From contig UESW01004568.1 in assembly GCA_900491605.1 (NCBI GenBank), positions 408,584-472,583 of the forward strand: 64,000 nt of DNA, written 5' to 3'. The notes beneath the pieces were generated by a model. That model worked only from the letters and a program-made list of their open reading frames with translations. It was not told the origin of the DNA and searched no databases. This DNA is from Calamus simplicifolius. Lineage: Eukaryota > Streptophyta > Magnoliopsida > Arecales > Arecaceae. Both the position numbers and the translations under genes were made by a program. Positions 10,808 to 25,400 of this stretch are shown piece after piece. Every line of letters starts with the position of its first letter. The first letter of the stretch is position 1.

Positions 10808-13800
10808 CCATCAGTTTTGATGTCATATGATGATCGCCCAGTTCTTTGTCTGACCGAATATTTTCTTTCTGGAAGTTTTCCTTGCCGTAGTGCCTTTTGT
10901 CAAAAGCCACTCCAGGGCTTCCACTTGCCAATACTTCCTGTGCCTCAGCCACAGCAGAAGCAGAGTGTTCACTCAACTGTCTCATCAGTCCAATGGCATC
11001 ATAGGTTCTGTCTCCTGGGCTCATGAAGTACCCTATGTCCTGCAAAGATCAGAGACCAGAACTACTGAAGATGAGTAAAAGAACTCCAGGGTTCATGAGA
11101 TATAGAAAATGAATCACAAAAAGTTATTAATAATTTTTAAGTCATCAACCATACAATAAAGCTAAAATATCTCTAGCTTAAATTTGAGATAAATAATAAA
11201 TGGACCGACTTGAAAGCACTGAAAAAAAGGGAGCCATGAATTGTAGATTTTCTTGAATTAGAATTAATGTGAGCCAATTTGTCAGTGTCTCATAATGTAG
11301 CACTAAAATTTCAGGTCACATATGTATCTTGTAAAGGTCAGTCAATGCGATCGTCCTCGCTAATAAATTTACCCAAACAAAGAAATTCGACTCAGATAAT
11401 CAAAAATAGAACTTCAGCTACCTCAAATGTTATGTCTGTATCGATTCTGTGTCCCAGGAGAAGTGGATTCATAAACCATGGAGATTTCCATGCTGAAGGA
11501 GATTCTATCCCTCTTTTGATGCCTGGAGTATCAGCAAAGCTGTTTTTTAAAAAAAAAGAATTAAAGACAGTTAAGAGTGCAGGCATCCACCACTATTCCA
11601 TATTATTTAAATATAATATGTCACTATCTCTTAAAATATTTGCTAAATACTCAAATCTGATTAAAAGTTGCAGATATCAAGAAGATGGCATAATTATGTC
11701 CATGACTTGATACAAGTCATTATATAAAAGAATTCCTTTGCTTCTACTGGTATCAGCAATTTGAAGTAAAGATCTTAGAATACTATAGAAGAAATTTCAA
11801 GTCATAATGGTGATATAGAGTTAAACAACAGAGCTATTTATGAAGAATCCATGTAAAATAAATATTTGAACAGAAACAAATTAAAGAAGTAAATCTGTGC
11901 TACAGAATACATGCATCTAATTCACAATGCTATGCTAGAAGGAATTGGTCATCTGAAGAGATTACTCGAAAGGTGAAACAAAGGAGACTTGGTGGAGACA
12001 AAAATGAACCAATTAATAGAATCTGATGCTCCCACAGTTTCATGATGCTTACTTAAAAAACGGAAATAGGCATATCAATATCAAGTACGTGACATCTACT
12101 ACCTATGTAGTGTCAATTCCTGCATAACAGCAGATAAAATTTTGTTTTTTTTCATCAATGTGTACAAATTTGATTTGCATGTGTACAATTCAATGCATTT
12201 CATTTCCTTGGACCTATTATACAAACTACTGGAAAGCATATATGTGGCAAACATAGACATCATGTAGCTATAAGTTTATAATTAAAACAAAATCGCATGT
12301 GATTGTACTTCGTCAGCCAGACACCAAACATACTAACTCACACAATGGAAACTACCGATATGAAGTAAGACAAACATATGGAAGAGGAAGACAAACATAT
12401 GGAACGGGACTATTTTTCCTATTGGTCCAAACAAGGCTACAACACACTTTATACTGCTGTCCAGTCAAACTAGAGACTAATGGAAAACTCTTGCTCAGAT
12501 GCCACTCATACGACAACTTGGCATAATTTTAGCTCTTGAGAATGCAATTGAAATTGATAAAGATGTACAAGAAAAATTGCTATTGTATATAGCAAAAAAA
12601 CTCAAAACATTTCGCTAATCAGCAAACTGCTGCATGGAAAGTAATGATAAGGTACTCAATCATTTAGGTGCAGTGAAAAGGGCAAAAAGGAGCAACTGTT
12701 AGAATTGGCAGAATCATGGGTTGCTTCATTCAATCTTACATGTTTAAGTTTTCAAGCTCCGTATCAATGGCTGAACCATGCTTTTGAACTGAACCCCCTA
12801 ATGGATGCACTGAAGAAGCACATTGTGCTAATGTAACCGAAACTTGATGCTGTATCTTCTCACTTTCACTAACTCTAGGAGACAGAGAGGCAGAAATATC
12901 AGATAAAGACTTAGAATGGGCATCTGAATGAACCTTATCAGAAATATCAAATAATGGCTGGTCTTTCAAAGACCTGGCAGCAGCACTCATATGTCTGTCC
13001 ATGGGATGCCAGTCTCGATCAGTGGAAGACAATAACATGTCATTGTTGTTATGTTCAACCAGAACCCCAGCAGGAGGCTGCATGAAAATCACAGGTGGTG
13101 CAATTGCAATGTTAAGCACTAAGAGGTTGAACGGCAGCAAAAAAAAAAAGTAAGATATACTTGAAAAACATTCACAGTCATATCAAAATCCCTCCAGAAC
13201 AACTTTGTTATGTACTGAAAACCATTTAAGAACAATGCATTATCAGTAATCAAAGTGAGGCATTTTGTCCACAACAGTCATTAATCCATATCCATACAAA
13301 GAGAGCAGCAGCCAATATACTGCACTTAAGATCTATCTCCAACAATTAATCCATCCATCTTCATTCCTCAAATTTCAACCAACTACCATAATGTGAAATT
13401 TGAGAAGCACATGTTGAACTAAAAGCAATATTTGAAAATCAAAACTGGATACCTGCTTAAGAATGTGAAGGCTTATTCCAAACCAATTCAACAAGCACAT
13501 ATAACATGGGAAAGATGGCTTCCTTCTCCCAAACATCTGTCCCTGCTGGTTTACCACATGATTTTTTGATATTCTTACTGGTTAGAAATGCTTGGATGGT
13601 CCTAAGTTGGAACCATATGTATCTGATTAACATATGAAATAGTTTAACATCACCCATAAGGTATAATCTTATTACGATAAACTTTCAATAAGAGAAAAAA
13701 GTTAGTCAAAAAAATGAAGTGCTTGAATTATTTGTATAAATCACATCCTGTTCGGCTATTATTTAAATTAAATTTTTACCACTTCTCATAAAACATAGAC

Positions 13801-14151
13801 ATACAAACACAGATACACACACACACACACACATACATACATACATATAATATGCATTCATGCATGTGTTATGAGTCAGAAGGCACACTTTAGAGTTTAG
13901 AGCATGTATATTTGTACAAAGTCTCCATAAAAAATGTACCAGCATACAAATTGGATCAATTTCAATCGAAATCATTCTAAAAACTGCTCGAGCGTTGGTA
14001 GGTTTGGCTCATGTAGTTTTGTTGAGCTTCAGTCCACTCCCATGATACTCATGATTTGGTCAAAATCTACTAATTTATAACTGAAATCCTAATTTTAAGG
14101 ATATTTACTTTTAATCAGGACATCAAAACTGAGGACGCAACTATGAATTTC

Positions 14152-14217
<66 letters not shown>

Positions 14218-17200
14218 TGATATATATAAAGAACAGAATGTATAAATGGAAATGAACCAAACTTGCATTGCCAATTTCTGCAGTAGTACAATACAAGAGG
14301 CTATGACATGAGCTTTCTCCAACAATGCAAACTATTAGATCACTTATACCTGTGATTTGGTCAAAATCTACTAATTTATAACTGAAATCCTAATTTTAAG
14401 GATATTTACTTTTAATCAGGACATCAGAACTGAGGATGCAACTATGGATTTCCCTTATATATTTAAGGCATGATACATATAAAGCCTTGTATAAAGAACA
14501 GAATATATAAATGGAAAATGCACCAAACTTGCATTGCCGATTTCTGCAATAGTACAATACAAGAGACTACGACATGAGCTTTCTCCAACAAAGCAAACTA
14601 TTAGATCGTTTATATAACAAAATCACTCCTTTTATTTTTGACACTAGCTTAAATTTCAATGATTGATAGATTTAGTAGTTTATAAATTATTTATCTATGG
14701 TTAAGCAATGACTTCCTTTGCTACATGCACATGCACTAATTAGGACCAATAATGGTCATTTTGCATCATTGGATGACACAAGCATCCTTGGATGTGAACA
14801 ATTGACTGCAGTGCATAAGAATGCTTGGTTTATAATAACATCATCAAGTACAGACAAGTATGAAGTTGCATGAGAGACTTCTTAACAAAATGCAGTGCCT
14901 TTCTAGCAATAAACAGAAAATTACAGCCACTTGGAATTAGAAATAAACCCAATTCTTTACCAGTGAAGTCAATACACATCTTTATGAAGATACGCCAAGG
15001 ACTATAAAAGGATAAATGATCATTCCAAAGCAGATATAATTCAAAGCTCTTAAACCACACAAGATACAGCACATGGTTCTGTTATGTGAGCTTCACCTAA
15101 CTTGGTCTAGGCACTTTTAACCTCTCCACCAAAGCTAGCACATGAAAAACAACCAAAATGTCAGCACTTTGAGTTGCCTTTGCTCAGCTCATTGATCTTG
15201 CACCAACTAAGGCCAAAGCCCACATAAACTATAAAGATTTACAATTCCAGAAATATTAATTAAATAGCCATCACGCCATTATATAATACTCATTACATTC
15301 ATGATGAATTCATTGCCCATTATGTATATAAAAAACAAAAGCCAAAACTTCAAAGCAAGAAAACTGAGGCTGGGGTCATCTGAAAGCCAAAAACTTCTAA
15401 CATTCACTTATAACAAGTCAAGAAAGCTTTTTATCATCAACTCTAGTTCTCAATATAGAATAATGCAAAAAATGGTTACCATGATATAGTAATTGCAGGC
15501 AGCACACCACCAATTTTTTTTCCAGTTAAATGCATGAGATTGTTTTTCCTTACCATGAAAATGCGTCATGTAATACAGTAGAAAAGATAAAATACTAGCC
15601 GTGAAATACTTACTTCTGTTTCTGTAACATCAGCCTCAAGTTTAACAGGGGCACTGATGGTAGTTGCACATTGTTCCATTGTAGCTTGAAAATTACTGGT
15701 ATTGGATTCTTTGCTCGAAAACCTGGCTTCCATGGAAGAAGTTTCATTCTTTTGATAACCTGGAGAGCAGTCCAAATTTTCTTTCTCCTCCAAACAAATT
15801 TCATGTTTCTTACTCTGATGATTTGAAGGGGAAGAAATTCTGTGAGCAACACCTTCATCACTTATGGACTCCAAATGGAATTTATCAGTTCTGCTTATCG
15901 AAGGTGTTGAAAATAACACACAATCCATCTCTGTCCCAGATTTCTTGTCAATTCTCCGTTCCTGCAAAGGTGACAATAATTCACGTTGCCGTTTCTTCAT
16001 AATGGATGGGGTGCATATGAAGCTTTTGGCAGCACTTTTTAGCAAAGCATCAGGACTCTCATCAAGGGAGGGTGATTCCCATAGGCTGTATGGTGTAGAA
16101 GACATCATCAGTTGCCGAATTCCAAGGGGACTGTATGCCTGCTGAAGGTCGCCAGAGGATACAAGGTCACAGCTGACAAATGGAATCTCCAAACTTGGAA
16201 AGCGTGGAGGTTCATAAAATAGAGATCCAGAGTCCTGATGTTCTTCGGTCTGTAGAGCTGGAATTTCATCTGGAGTTGTAACGCTGCCAGTGGCATCTGG
16301 AGCTTCGAAACCCATCATTTCCATATAGGTTGGCTTTGGAGCTTCATTTTCCTTGCCCCCATCCGCAGGCACACAAATCTTAGTCGTGACACCACCACTA
16401 GGGGATAAATAAGAGCAGTTGGAATAAGCAAAGCCATCATGCATGCATGTCATGAGTTCTGAATCTCTAGTTACCAAAGAAATATCTCTTGTCTCAACAC
16501 CCTCACTTCTATACATTGGTTTTCCATCACTTGGACATCCATAATTTGGAGAAACTACAGTCATAAAACTCTGACAATATAGATTATCTAGCACATCTGA
16601 TGAATTGGTTGGATATAGAGGCTGTGAGCATGAAATCAAATCCCTGTAAGCCAAAGAACTGCAAAAATCAGGTTGGGAACTTACAGATCCAGAGTAGTAA
16701 TCCATATTTGTAATGCTTGGTGCACCAATAGGATCTCCCAAGTTAATATCTTGACGCATTTCTACCCCAAACAGATTATCACCACAGCAATCAGCTTCAG
16801 CCATCAAAATTCTATCCTGGTTGCCAGATCTTAAACCACTGTTTGCGATAGAAGCAGGCATTTTCATTCTTACAGTGCCTGGTAACAAACTAGATTTGCT
16901 TTCATGATTTTCCACACAGTGTGTATGGTAATCTGTTGTCGTTCTTAACTCTGGTGATTTCTGGGTTGCCTCCAGCAAAGAGTCAGTCATATCTTGTGAA
17001 ATCATTTGGCCAGCCAAGCTTTCCGATACTTCAACCTCGTGTAAATTTTGACAGGGAGCAGTTACCGAGATCATACTGCCACATTGTATTTCAGGGACGA
17101 TGCGTGCAATTTCCTCCATGGAAGTGTAATATTCTTCGGAGCACATTGACAACTGAGAATCTTGTATATCTTTTCTCTTGGCATCCTCCCCAAGTTTCAT

Positions 17201-19354
17201 ATCTTCATGCAGTGGAACTGCATTAGCCAATTCATAATCAGATTGAGAACAACTGACTAAGGCTGATGATGACCCTTGACTACATTCTGATGAATCTTCA
17301 ACCTCTTGCCTGCCTTTCAAGCCACTACATTCATTGTTCTGTCGATTCATGATAGATGAAGATACGCGCTGGGCAGCATTTTCGACATGAGGCAGACCTT
17401 GGAACTGGGCAAGGAGACCTGCTGCCAGATATGAGTCCAATTTCTTCTTTACGGAGCTGTTCCAATGATTTTTTATAGCATTGTCTGTCCTGATGATTCA
17501 TAGCACAGTGGTTTTCAATATTCACCAGAAAAAGCAAATTGAATAAAAAGAAAAAATGTTGAAATTAATGTTACTTTGCAATCCAGTGAGCAAGAAAAAG
17601 TTGAGTGAGCATCAATATATAATCACAGGAAAGATAAGATCAAATAAGAAAAATAGACAAACAAGATGTATTTATGGACAGCAGTATCAGCATACATGTT
17701 TTCAACAACGCTAAAAAAAGTTCAAATGCTTAAGATGACGGTGATAAACAAAGACTGGAGATACTGAACAAACATGGACACATGCACGAGTGCATAAGCA
17801 CACGTACTTTTCTGCAAGGCTGCAAAACATAAACATACACATATAAACATCAATCTATTGCAGAACATGTTTCACTAGGCAAGAAATAAAAGGAATGCAT
17901 ATGCCTAATACCAATACAGAAAACTGCCAAAAGAGCCGAAACAAGTGTTTTCAAGGAATTTTTACAAATTTCTAACATTTGAACTAAAATATAATGTTTT
18001 TGTTCTTCAGTGGACAGCTAAAGTTTCAGATTCACACCTGCCTGGTAAAAATTTCGTCAACTCTGCCCACTTGTTTCCATATATTTGATGAGCATGAATC
18101 AGGGCTATCTCCTCTTCTTGAGTCCATGCCTGCTTGTTAATGGCAGGGTTAAGATGATTGTGCCACCTAAAATGTAACTCTTTCACAATTAGTAAATTCA
18201 TTGGTAGTGAAATGACATATCAAAATCAAAAGGATGGAAGGGTCAAGAGTGTGGGGAAACAAACGGTTTTAGTTCAAAACCTAAAGAAGATATTGCGGCA
18301 GTTTCCAAATATTATTGCAGTATAAACTAAGAAAGAAATTTTCAGTTACCAATCAGTAGTTCAAGCAACCAAGGCATGATGCATTAAACAAACTATTACA
18401 AAATAAGCTTGATTTAAAATAATTCCTCAAGTAGTTGGGCAGAGAAGCTACTAAATGCATATTAAATATGTAGAAGTTGCTCAGTTTAGAAGCTTGCATT
18501 GTATTCAAGGCATTCAAATTTTTATAAACCTAAGATAAGATACTGAAAAGAAGTTTAGCATGCAAAAGTAGTTTAATTGTGCAAGATTGACAATCAGCAA
18601 GCCTTATTAGATGAACAATTCACTTCGAGAATCATATTATAATTTCCAAAATTGCATGTAAAATCTTCAAGTGACTTCAAAGAGGAATCTTATCTAGGCA
18701 TACCACTAGTAAATCAAAACTAAAGGTTGAATCCATGAAAAGCACAATCCTTAATTGCCTTTGCCTGTGGCTAAACCATCACGAAAAACAGGTAACTCTT
18801 AGTCAGCAGACACCAGAGAAGTGGCAGCTCCCAGTCCATTTCCTGGTAATTTGAAGATTCTCCAAAGTGCCCAACCCTGGTGCACATTGATCATCAGAAA
18901 ATCATCGCAGTTGGAGCTTTTACTGTATACTTCTTTGAGAACTAGGAGCAGAAGCCTTGCTGAATACCAGAGGGAGGGCAGGACTGATCTTGGGTCTCTT
19001 GTATCAGCAAAAGAGACTTCACTAATCCAACCAGTTGGCACCCTCTTATTTTATTTTTTTATTCTTTTTTCATTCTTTGTATACTGTCAATGGTCATTGG
19101 TGCACTTAGAGGTTCATATTTCATCAAAAATTTGCGAAGCTCTAGAGAGGTCAACAAACATACCATTTCTTGGGCCCTCTGAATATCTCCCCTAGAGGCT
19201 CACTTCTAGTGCTGTCTCATGGTTGTGACATCCTGATGGCAAAGAATCATTGCGACTTTTATGAACAATCATGAATAGTAAAATGAAGATGTTTTTGTTT
19301 GGTATCTTCCAAACTGTTTATAATTCTATGCCCTGGTTTTGCACGAAAGGTCAT

Positions 19355-19409
<55 letters not shown>

Positions 19410-22400
19410 TCTCCAAGTTTTTGGAACCTTGCTACGCTTGGTGACAGTTTAATGATCAGCGCCCTGATTTTTTACTGAAAGCAAGTCAAATTTGTATTGA
19501 ATCCACCTATCTTAGCTCCAATAGGCCAACCCATGGTTGGTGAACCCTGAGGCTCTTCCTTTTTTTCTTTCTGCTAAGTTACAATCTGCACCTCATTTTT
19601 CCCAATTTTAGCACGCAATGATTCCAACTTGCCCCACTTTTGTTAGGTTTTCTCAATTGTACCCATTTTAAGAGTGTTTTCCTAAACTTATTATATTGCT
19701 AATTCTCCTGATGTCATATCATGAGCCTATTCTGGCTGGAACCATCTAATGCTACATATTTCCCATATTTGATGTTTGACTCCATGAACTAGGCATATTG
19801 TTGTATTGGTCCTATTGTCATTTCATAGAAGACATTCTGCTGGTCCTAGGATCTAAATCTTCTTTTCCTCTCAGTGACTTTACCATGGGTCAGTCCCATA
19901 CTCATAGCTAACCCATGGTCTGATAACCCACTAGTACTATACAACATTTAAATTTGGAAATGTTTCACCTTTAAAGTTTTTGCTCATCTGAGGGTTCACC
20001 ACGCCTTTAAATAAATTCAAACACCCTTTGACACAACCTTGCCTCTTCTAAGTTCATGATTCTTGACTTCAATGATTGTCATTTACCTTCAACTGACATC
20101 ATCTAGATCATCTTCCATCTTCCTTTTATGTGAATTCACTCATCACACACTAAACAATCTGTGTCTTATCTCTCAATTACCTCAGGTTGATCCTCTCTGG
20201 CAAGCATTCAAATCCTTTGCCTTGGCTAGTAACCAACTGCCACGTATGCTTTTTGTCTCAATATCCTCATATATGTGATGAACTTGTGGATCATTGGCCC
20301 TTCAGATTTGTCCTCCATCCTACTAATCAAGCTTAAAATATTAAACTGGATAAACACCTATCGCCAACACATGGTTCATTCATGTACTACTAACTTTGTA
20401 AGTAGACCAGCAATTAGCACTATGTTGCATATTAAATTTCCCATTTCATTCCATCTTTGCTCATCCATGTAAAATCAACTAACTTCCATGCATACCCACA
20501 CCTATGAAGTGGAAATCACTAAACCAGCATCCACTTAAGATGCTCATAAAAAGACCTAGCTACCACCTTAAACCATCATCTCATCCATTGCTGGCAAAAA
20601 TCTTCCTCCATATTTTGAGCTGCTTTACCTTGTCAATGATGGCTCTCCTGTCACAGATGTTGTCCAACATGCCAAATGGTTGCCTCTCGCCAGAGTCTAT
20701 GACAGCTTATTGAGTTAATCATTATTGCCCCCAACCAGCTTCTTCACCTAGAATCTTGCTGCTAGCATCAAAGTCTTACATTGTAGATATTATGACCATT
20801 ATTGCTTCTAAATAATGGCTCTCCTGTCACGTATGTTTGTCCAGCATATCGAATAGTTGCATGCCAAATGTTTGTCTCTAGCCAAAGTGTATCACAGGTT
20901 GTTGAGTTAATCATTATTGCCCCCAACCAGCTTCTTCACCTAGAATCTTGCTGCTAGCATCAAAGTCTTACATTGTAGATATTATGACCATTATTGCTTC
21001 TAAATAATGGCTCTCCTATCACATATGTTGTGCAACATATCAAATAGTTGCCTCTCACCAAATATACCGCAGCTTGTTGGGGTATTCTCCTCCTCTTCTT
21101 CCTTTTTTTGGCCGATCAGCAGTGTAGTTCAAGGTTTCACACCTTAACTGGAATATATTGCATGTTATTTATGTGGTAAACAAAACATGGTTTCATCAAT
21201 TGGTGCCTCCTTAGAAATATTTATTGATTTATCTTATCACCAAACTTGCATGTTCGAGTTTGTAATCCATTCGTCTTTGTTAATAACTTAATATGCATCC
21301 TTAAGCCTCTCATCAACTCCATTGAACCCAAATTTAGGCCACCTCCTTTCTAAGTTCTACTTCTGGCTATTAAGGGCAACAAATGGTTGATACCTACAGT
21401 TTGAATGCAAATGGGCATTATAGGTTCTATACATGATCCTACTCAATAAATGAGCAAGGAAGCATACCCCACTGCCTGTTTGGATATGGTTTCAAATTAG
21501 GATACGTTGGGGTAATTAGGGAATAAGGAGGATGCAATGAAAAATGTTGGAGTTGGCAAGGAAGCTGGGACAAGGGAAGGAGGGGGGCAAAAGAAGACAA
21601 AAAGGGAACAACACAAAGGTGGTTAGATGGAAGTACGCATGGGTGTACAGAAAATGTATACTGAGGCAGGTGGGAACATATAGTCTAGGTAGGTGCCTAG
21701 GTAGCCTAGAGTATCAAGGCATCAATTGGTGAGGAGTTATCAGGAGGTGTCTGTTGTAAGCTTAAAGTTGTGTGGCACCGCCAAGGGCAGCACTGCTGAG
21801 TGGCATCGCCAAGCAGGAGTGAATAGGTAAGGAAGAGGAGCGGGGAAAAAGTGAGCGAGTTTAGTTGGGAAGAAGGAAAAACAGATGATGAAAGAAAGGG
21901 GAGATAGAAAGGGCAGAATTCTCAGTGTATATAAAATCATGATGTTATCTGCATTTCTGTCAAAGAAATTGAATGTTGGTTCTGTTCAGTGGGATCTTAT
22001 CCCAAAACGGGAAATCTGGCAAGCACAATTTTCTTGATTCAAACCTAATATGGACTGGACTTGGTTAGGGTGTTAGCTTTCATTGCCACCCCTTATTGTT
22101 ATACTACAACATTTGCATGCCTCTTCTGGTTTAAAGTACTATTGCTAATTGTACAGCAATTCTGCCATTATTTAGCAAAATCTTTGCGGCAATCTCCCTT
22201 AAGGTAAGGGCAATGTTAAAGATGGATACAGTCATTTTATTGTGTTCATCTACCATGCTATCCATGTAGTATTATTGACTTGTGATATAGGTTTGTGGAT
22301 GTTAGCATACATATATCCTGTATATAAAACACCATTTATGTCAAGCTTTGCTCAACTGGTGTGAGACACTCAGACTTCCCTCTATGCTAGGCTGGTAGAA

Positions 22401-25400
22401 TCATAATTTAAAAATTCTTCAATACTTGCTCCTTGAGTTTTAATAGCAATCAATTTTAGTTAAAATTTACCACTAATTTTGTTGGGGAAAAAAACAATTG
22501 CAAGTAAAACAGCTGTTAATCATTAGATTTTTAGAGCTGTAATAGAGCAAGAAACTACAAAAACACTGACTCAGTGGAAATGATAAAGGACTTATATGAG
22601 TTCATGTGATTCTAAATGCCATACCTTTCTCGACATTGTTTTCCAATGCGTCCAGGCAATGCTTGAGCGATTGTGGACCACTTCTTTGGTCCATATTGAT
22701 TTACCATTTCAATGATTTTCTCATCTTCCTGTTAAAGGGTGGAAAAAAAAAAAGCAACAGGCAACTTTACCTATAGACATGTTCAATGCTTTCTAAGGAA
22801 CAGTTCATCCTTTTTTTTCCAAAAAAAAAAAAGCAGGAGTGCATATGGGACAAGTTACATAATTATACTGTATAGTCTAGAATGCATTACATCTTTTGAC
22901 CATGGCCCTTTCACAAGCTCAGGATTTAAAACCTTCTGCCACCTGTGCAGGCACTGTACATCAGTCCGGTCTGGAAAACATTCAGCTGCAGAGCAGAAAG
23001 TCAAAACAGTAATAAAGCATGCTTGTAGGAAAAATATCACTATAGAAAAAATTGTAGCATATACTGACTTAAATTAGAAAGTTTAAGTTTTTTCAAGCAG
23101 AACAGAATGAACTACTAAAAATCTGGCAAACAGAAATAAATAAACACAAGAAGGAACAGGAATTTTCATAATTTCCTACAATATAAAAATATATAACTTA
23201 ATAGATAAAAATATTAAGAGAAGCAGCTTAAATTCTCAGTGTATCAGTTACTCATCACTCCAGAATTTAGAGAGAGAGAGAGAGAGAGAGAAATAAAAAG
23301 CATGATAAAAAGGTTCATTCGTTTGCTGACAAACATCACATGGAGACAATATGCATACGGCAGCGCATAAATGTTTTCACAGTAAGTTCAAAGATAATGC
23401 AGTTGGGCATCAATATCTAAAGGTAACGGCTTGCATTAAAAGAATTAAAATATAATTTCCATTTACAGCAAAAAATGGAGGTAAGTTTTACTGTAAGACT
23501 TGGAAACCAGACTGTCATCTTGGTAGTAACGGCTACAGAGAAGATAAAAGGCAAATATACCAGACCTAAAGATTAAAAATATGGAAAGTAGAATTTCAGA
23601 TGGAAATTTTGTTGCTCTGCACTCGTATACACTGTACAGGACTCTTTAATTATGATCTTGATGGAAGACATGAGTGCAAAGAAAAGCATGTTGAAACTTT
23701 TCGAAATATATCATAAGGTCCAATAACTATTGGATTCAATATTATTTTTGACTCCGATGCCTAATATTTCCAAGCAAAAATCTCATATTGGATAGTAAAT
23801 AAGTTTGATTCTGAAATAATTGTCAAATAGACACACAGATATGAATGAAATTGAGCATACTGGATTAGAAGAAGACAGGATAACATGTTTAAGTGAATTT
23901 ACTTAAAATTAAAAATTCATAAAATTACTTCCTATAATGAATAATAAAATTCAGCATAGAAAAAAAAAAATCATTTCGGCCACTTTCATAATGTAGCATT
24001 AGGATACAAGTTACATCAACTTTTCAAAATGAATACCTATTTTTTTCCAATTTTTCCCTTTAAACGCCTGGACAGCTCTGCACAATATTGCATCCTGCAC
24101 GTATGATCAAAGCAATACACCACATCAGTTACAAAGACCTATAAAAACACAATCTGTGAAAGAAATAGAAGAAGCGAAATAGCCTCCGACAGATGAGAAT
24201 AGAAGATATGTCTTATAATATCTAACCAGTAAACTAGAACCAATCAGCATGTGTAAAAGACAGCTTGGCTTCTTAGAACCAATATGCAATCATTGATGAG
24301 TAACTTAAGCATGACAAACCAGGGAGACTACCATCATAAGTTTGTAGAGAACTAGCCAATATCTTCAAACTTGAAGAAGACTACTTTTAGACATCCAAAA
24401 ATTCATAGTCTAACACGCACATTACTTATTCAATGTTCATTGGAAATTTGAAAACATCTAATGACAGACTTATTGTGATACCCCGAATTTAGTCCCACAT
24501 TAGATAGGAAAGAAATATGTTATGTGCTTATAACTTAAGTCCACTTGCTATCTATTAACTTCTACTTAAGTTTTTGGACTACGTGGTTTGCTAACTGAGT
24601 TAAATGGGCCAACAAGTGAGCTTGGGGCATTACAAATAGTATCAGAGCCAATCTGAGTGTGTAAAAGTTAGTGGGCATGAGGAAAGAGCTACCCATAGGA
24701 CGATGGTGGAGTTCCGCCACAGCGTGAAGCCACTCTTGCACCACCAACGATCCAGCTCGAAGGTAAATTCTGGCTAGCTTGCGGCATTCGACGAGGATGT
24801 CACATTATAATGTGAAAAGATTATGATACCTCAAATTTAGTCCCACATTAGATAGAAAAGAAATGTGTTGTGTTTATAGCTCAAGTCCACTTACTATCTA
24901 TTAACTTCCACTCGAGTTTTTGGGCCATATGGTTTCGGTCCGCTAACGGAGTTAATTGGACCAGCAGGTGGTCTTGGGGCGTTACACTTATGCTTGAGGA
25001 TAATGTGATAAATAAGGCTTTAACAGGAAAGCATCAGGCATGAAGAAGGTGGTAAGTTACTTAGGAGACATGAGATAAAACACCAGGAGGTCATTTGGAC
25101 CAATTATTGTAACTAACTTATCTTATAATGGAGTAAGGCGTTGTTTGTTATTTGACATAGTGTGTGAGTACATTTTGTATGACTCCAATCTAGAGGTAAC
25201 TTGCTGAGTAAGTTAATCACCAATATTTCACATTTTCCTTCAAATTAAGCAAAATTTGTAATTCTTTTAAGATTTACATAGTTTTGAATTGGCCTTTGGC
25301 CACAGCTGACTTTTGCTCAAATACTAGAAACCATGACCTTAGTTACCATACTTATCATAGGTGGGATTCTGAAAAATCATAATCCCATATTGGAATAATT

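Larger units (their letters stand above)
18167..22624. other. MYB3R intron 6 (about 4.5 kb)
   Basis: This is the longest intron, splitting the codon just before the WHNHLNP part of R2. It contains a CT/CA microsatellite and a tandem duplication. I see no intact gene on either strand. The region 19.4-21.4 kb is less AT-rich than its surroundings and may be an old insertion, but no domain was recognised. Confidence 0.6.
24474..24986 (+). mobile_element. TRIM (terminal-repeat retrotransposon in miniature), 513 bp
   Basis: Two direct terminal repeats (24474-24634 and 24832-24986) start T(G/A)TGATACC, share AATTTAGTCCCACATTAGAT, and end TTACA. A primer-binding-site-like TAGTATCAGAGC at 24637-24648 follows the first repeat, one base from the usual initiator-Met tRNA site. 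A purine-rich GTGAAAAGAT precedes the second. CTTAT flanks both sides (24469-24473 and 24987-24991) as a target-site duplication. No coding capacity. It lies in MYB3R intron 2, in the opposite orientation to the gene. Confidence 0.88.

Noticed and set aside
10607..11045. ORFs with long Arg-Glu or Leu-Ser runs
   Set aside because: The runs translate the GA microsatellite. The minus ORF overlaps the real exon 10 but reads through its splice donor.
15566..17440. A 624-codon minus ORF taken as a stand-alone gene
   Set aside because: It is the large exon 7 of the MYB3R gene. Its upstream part in the same frame encodes the end of MYB repeat R3, and its last codons lie beyond the GTAAGT donor at 15613.
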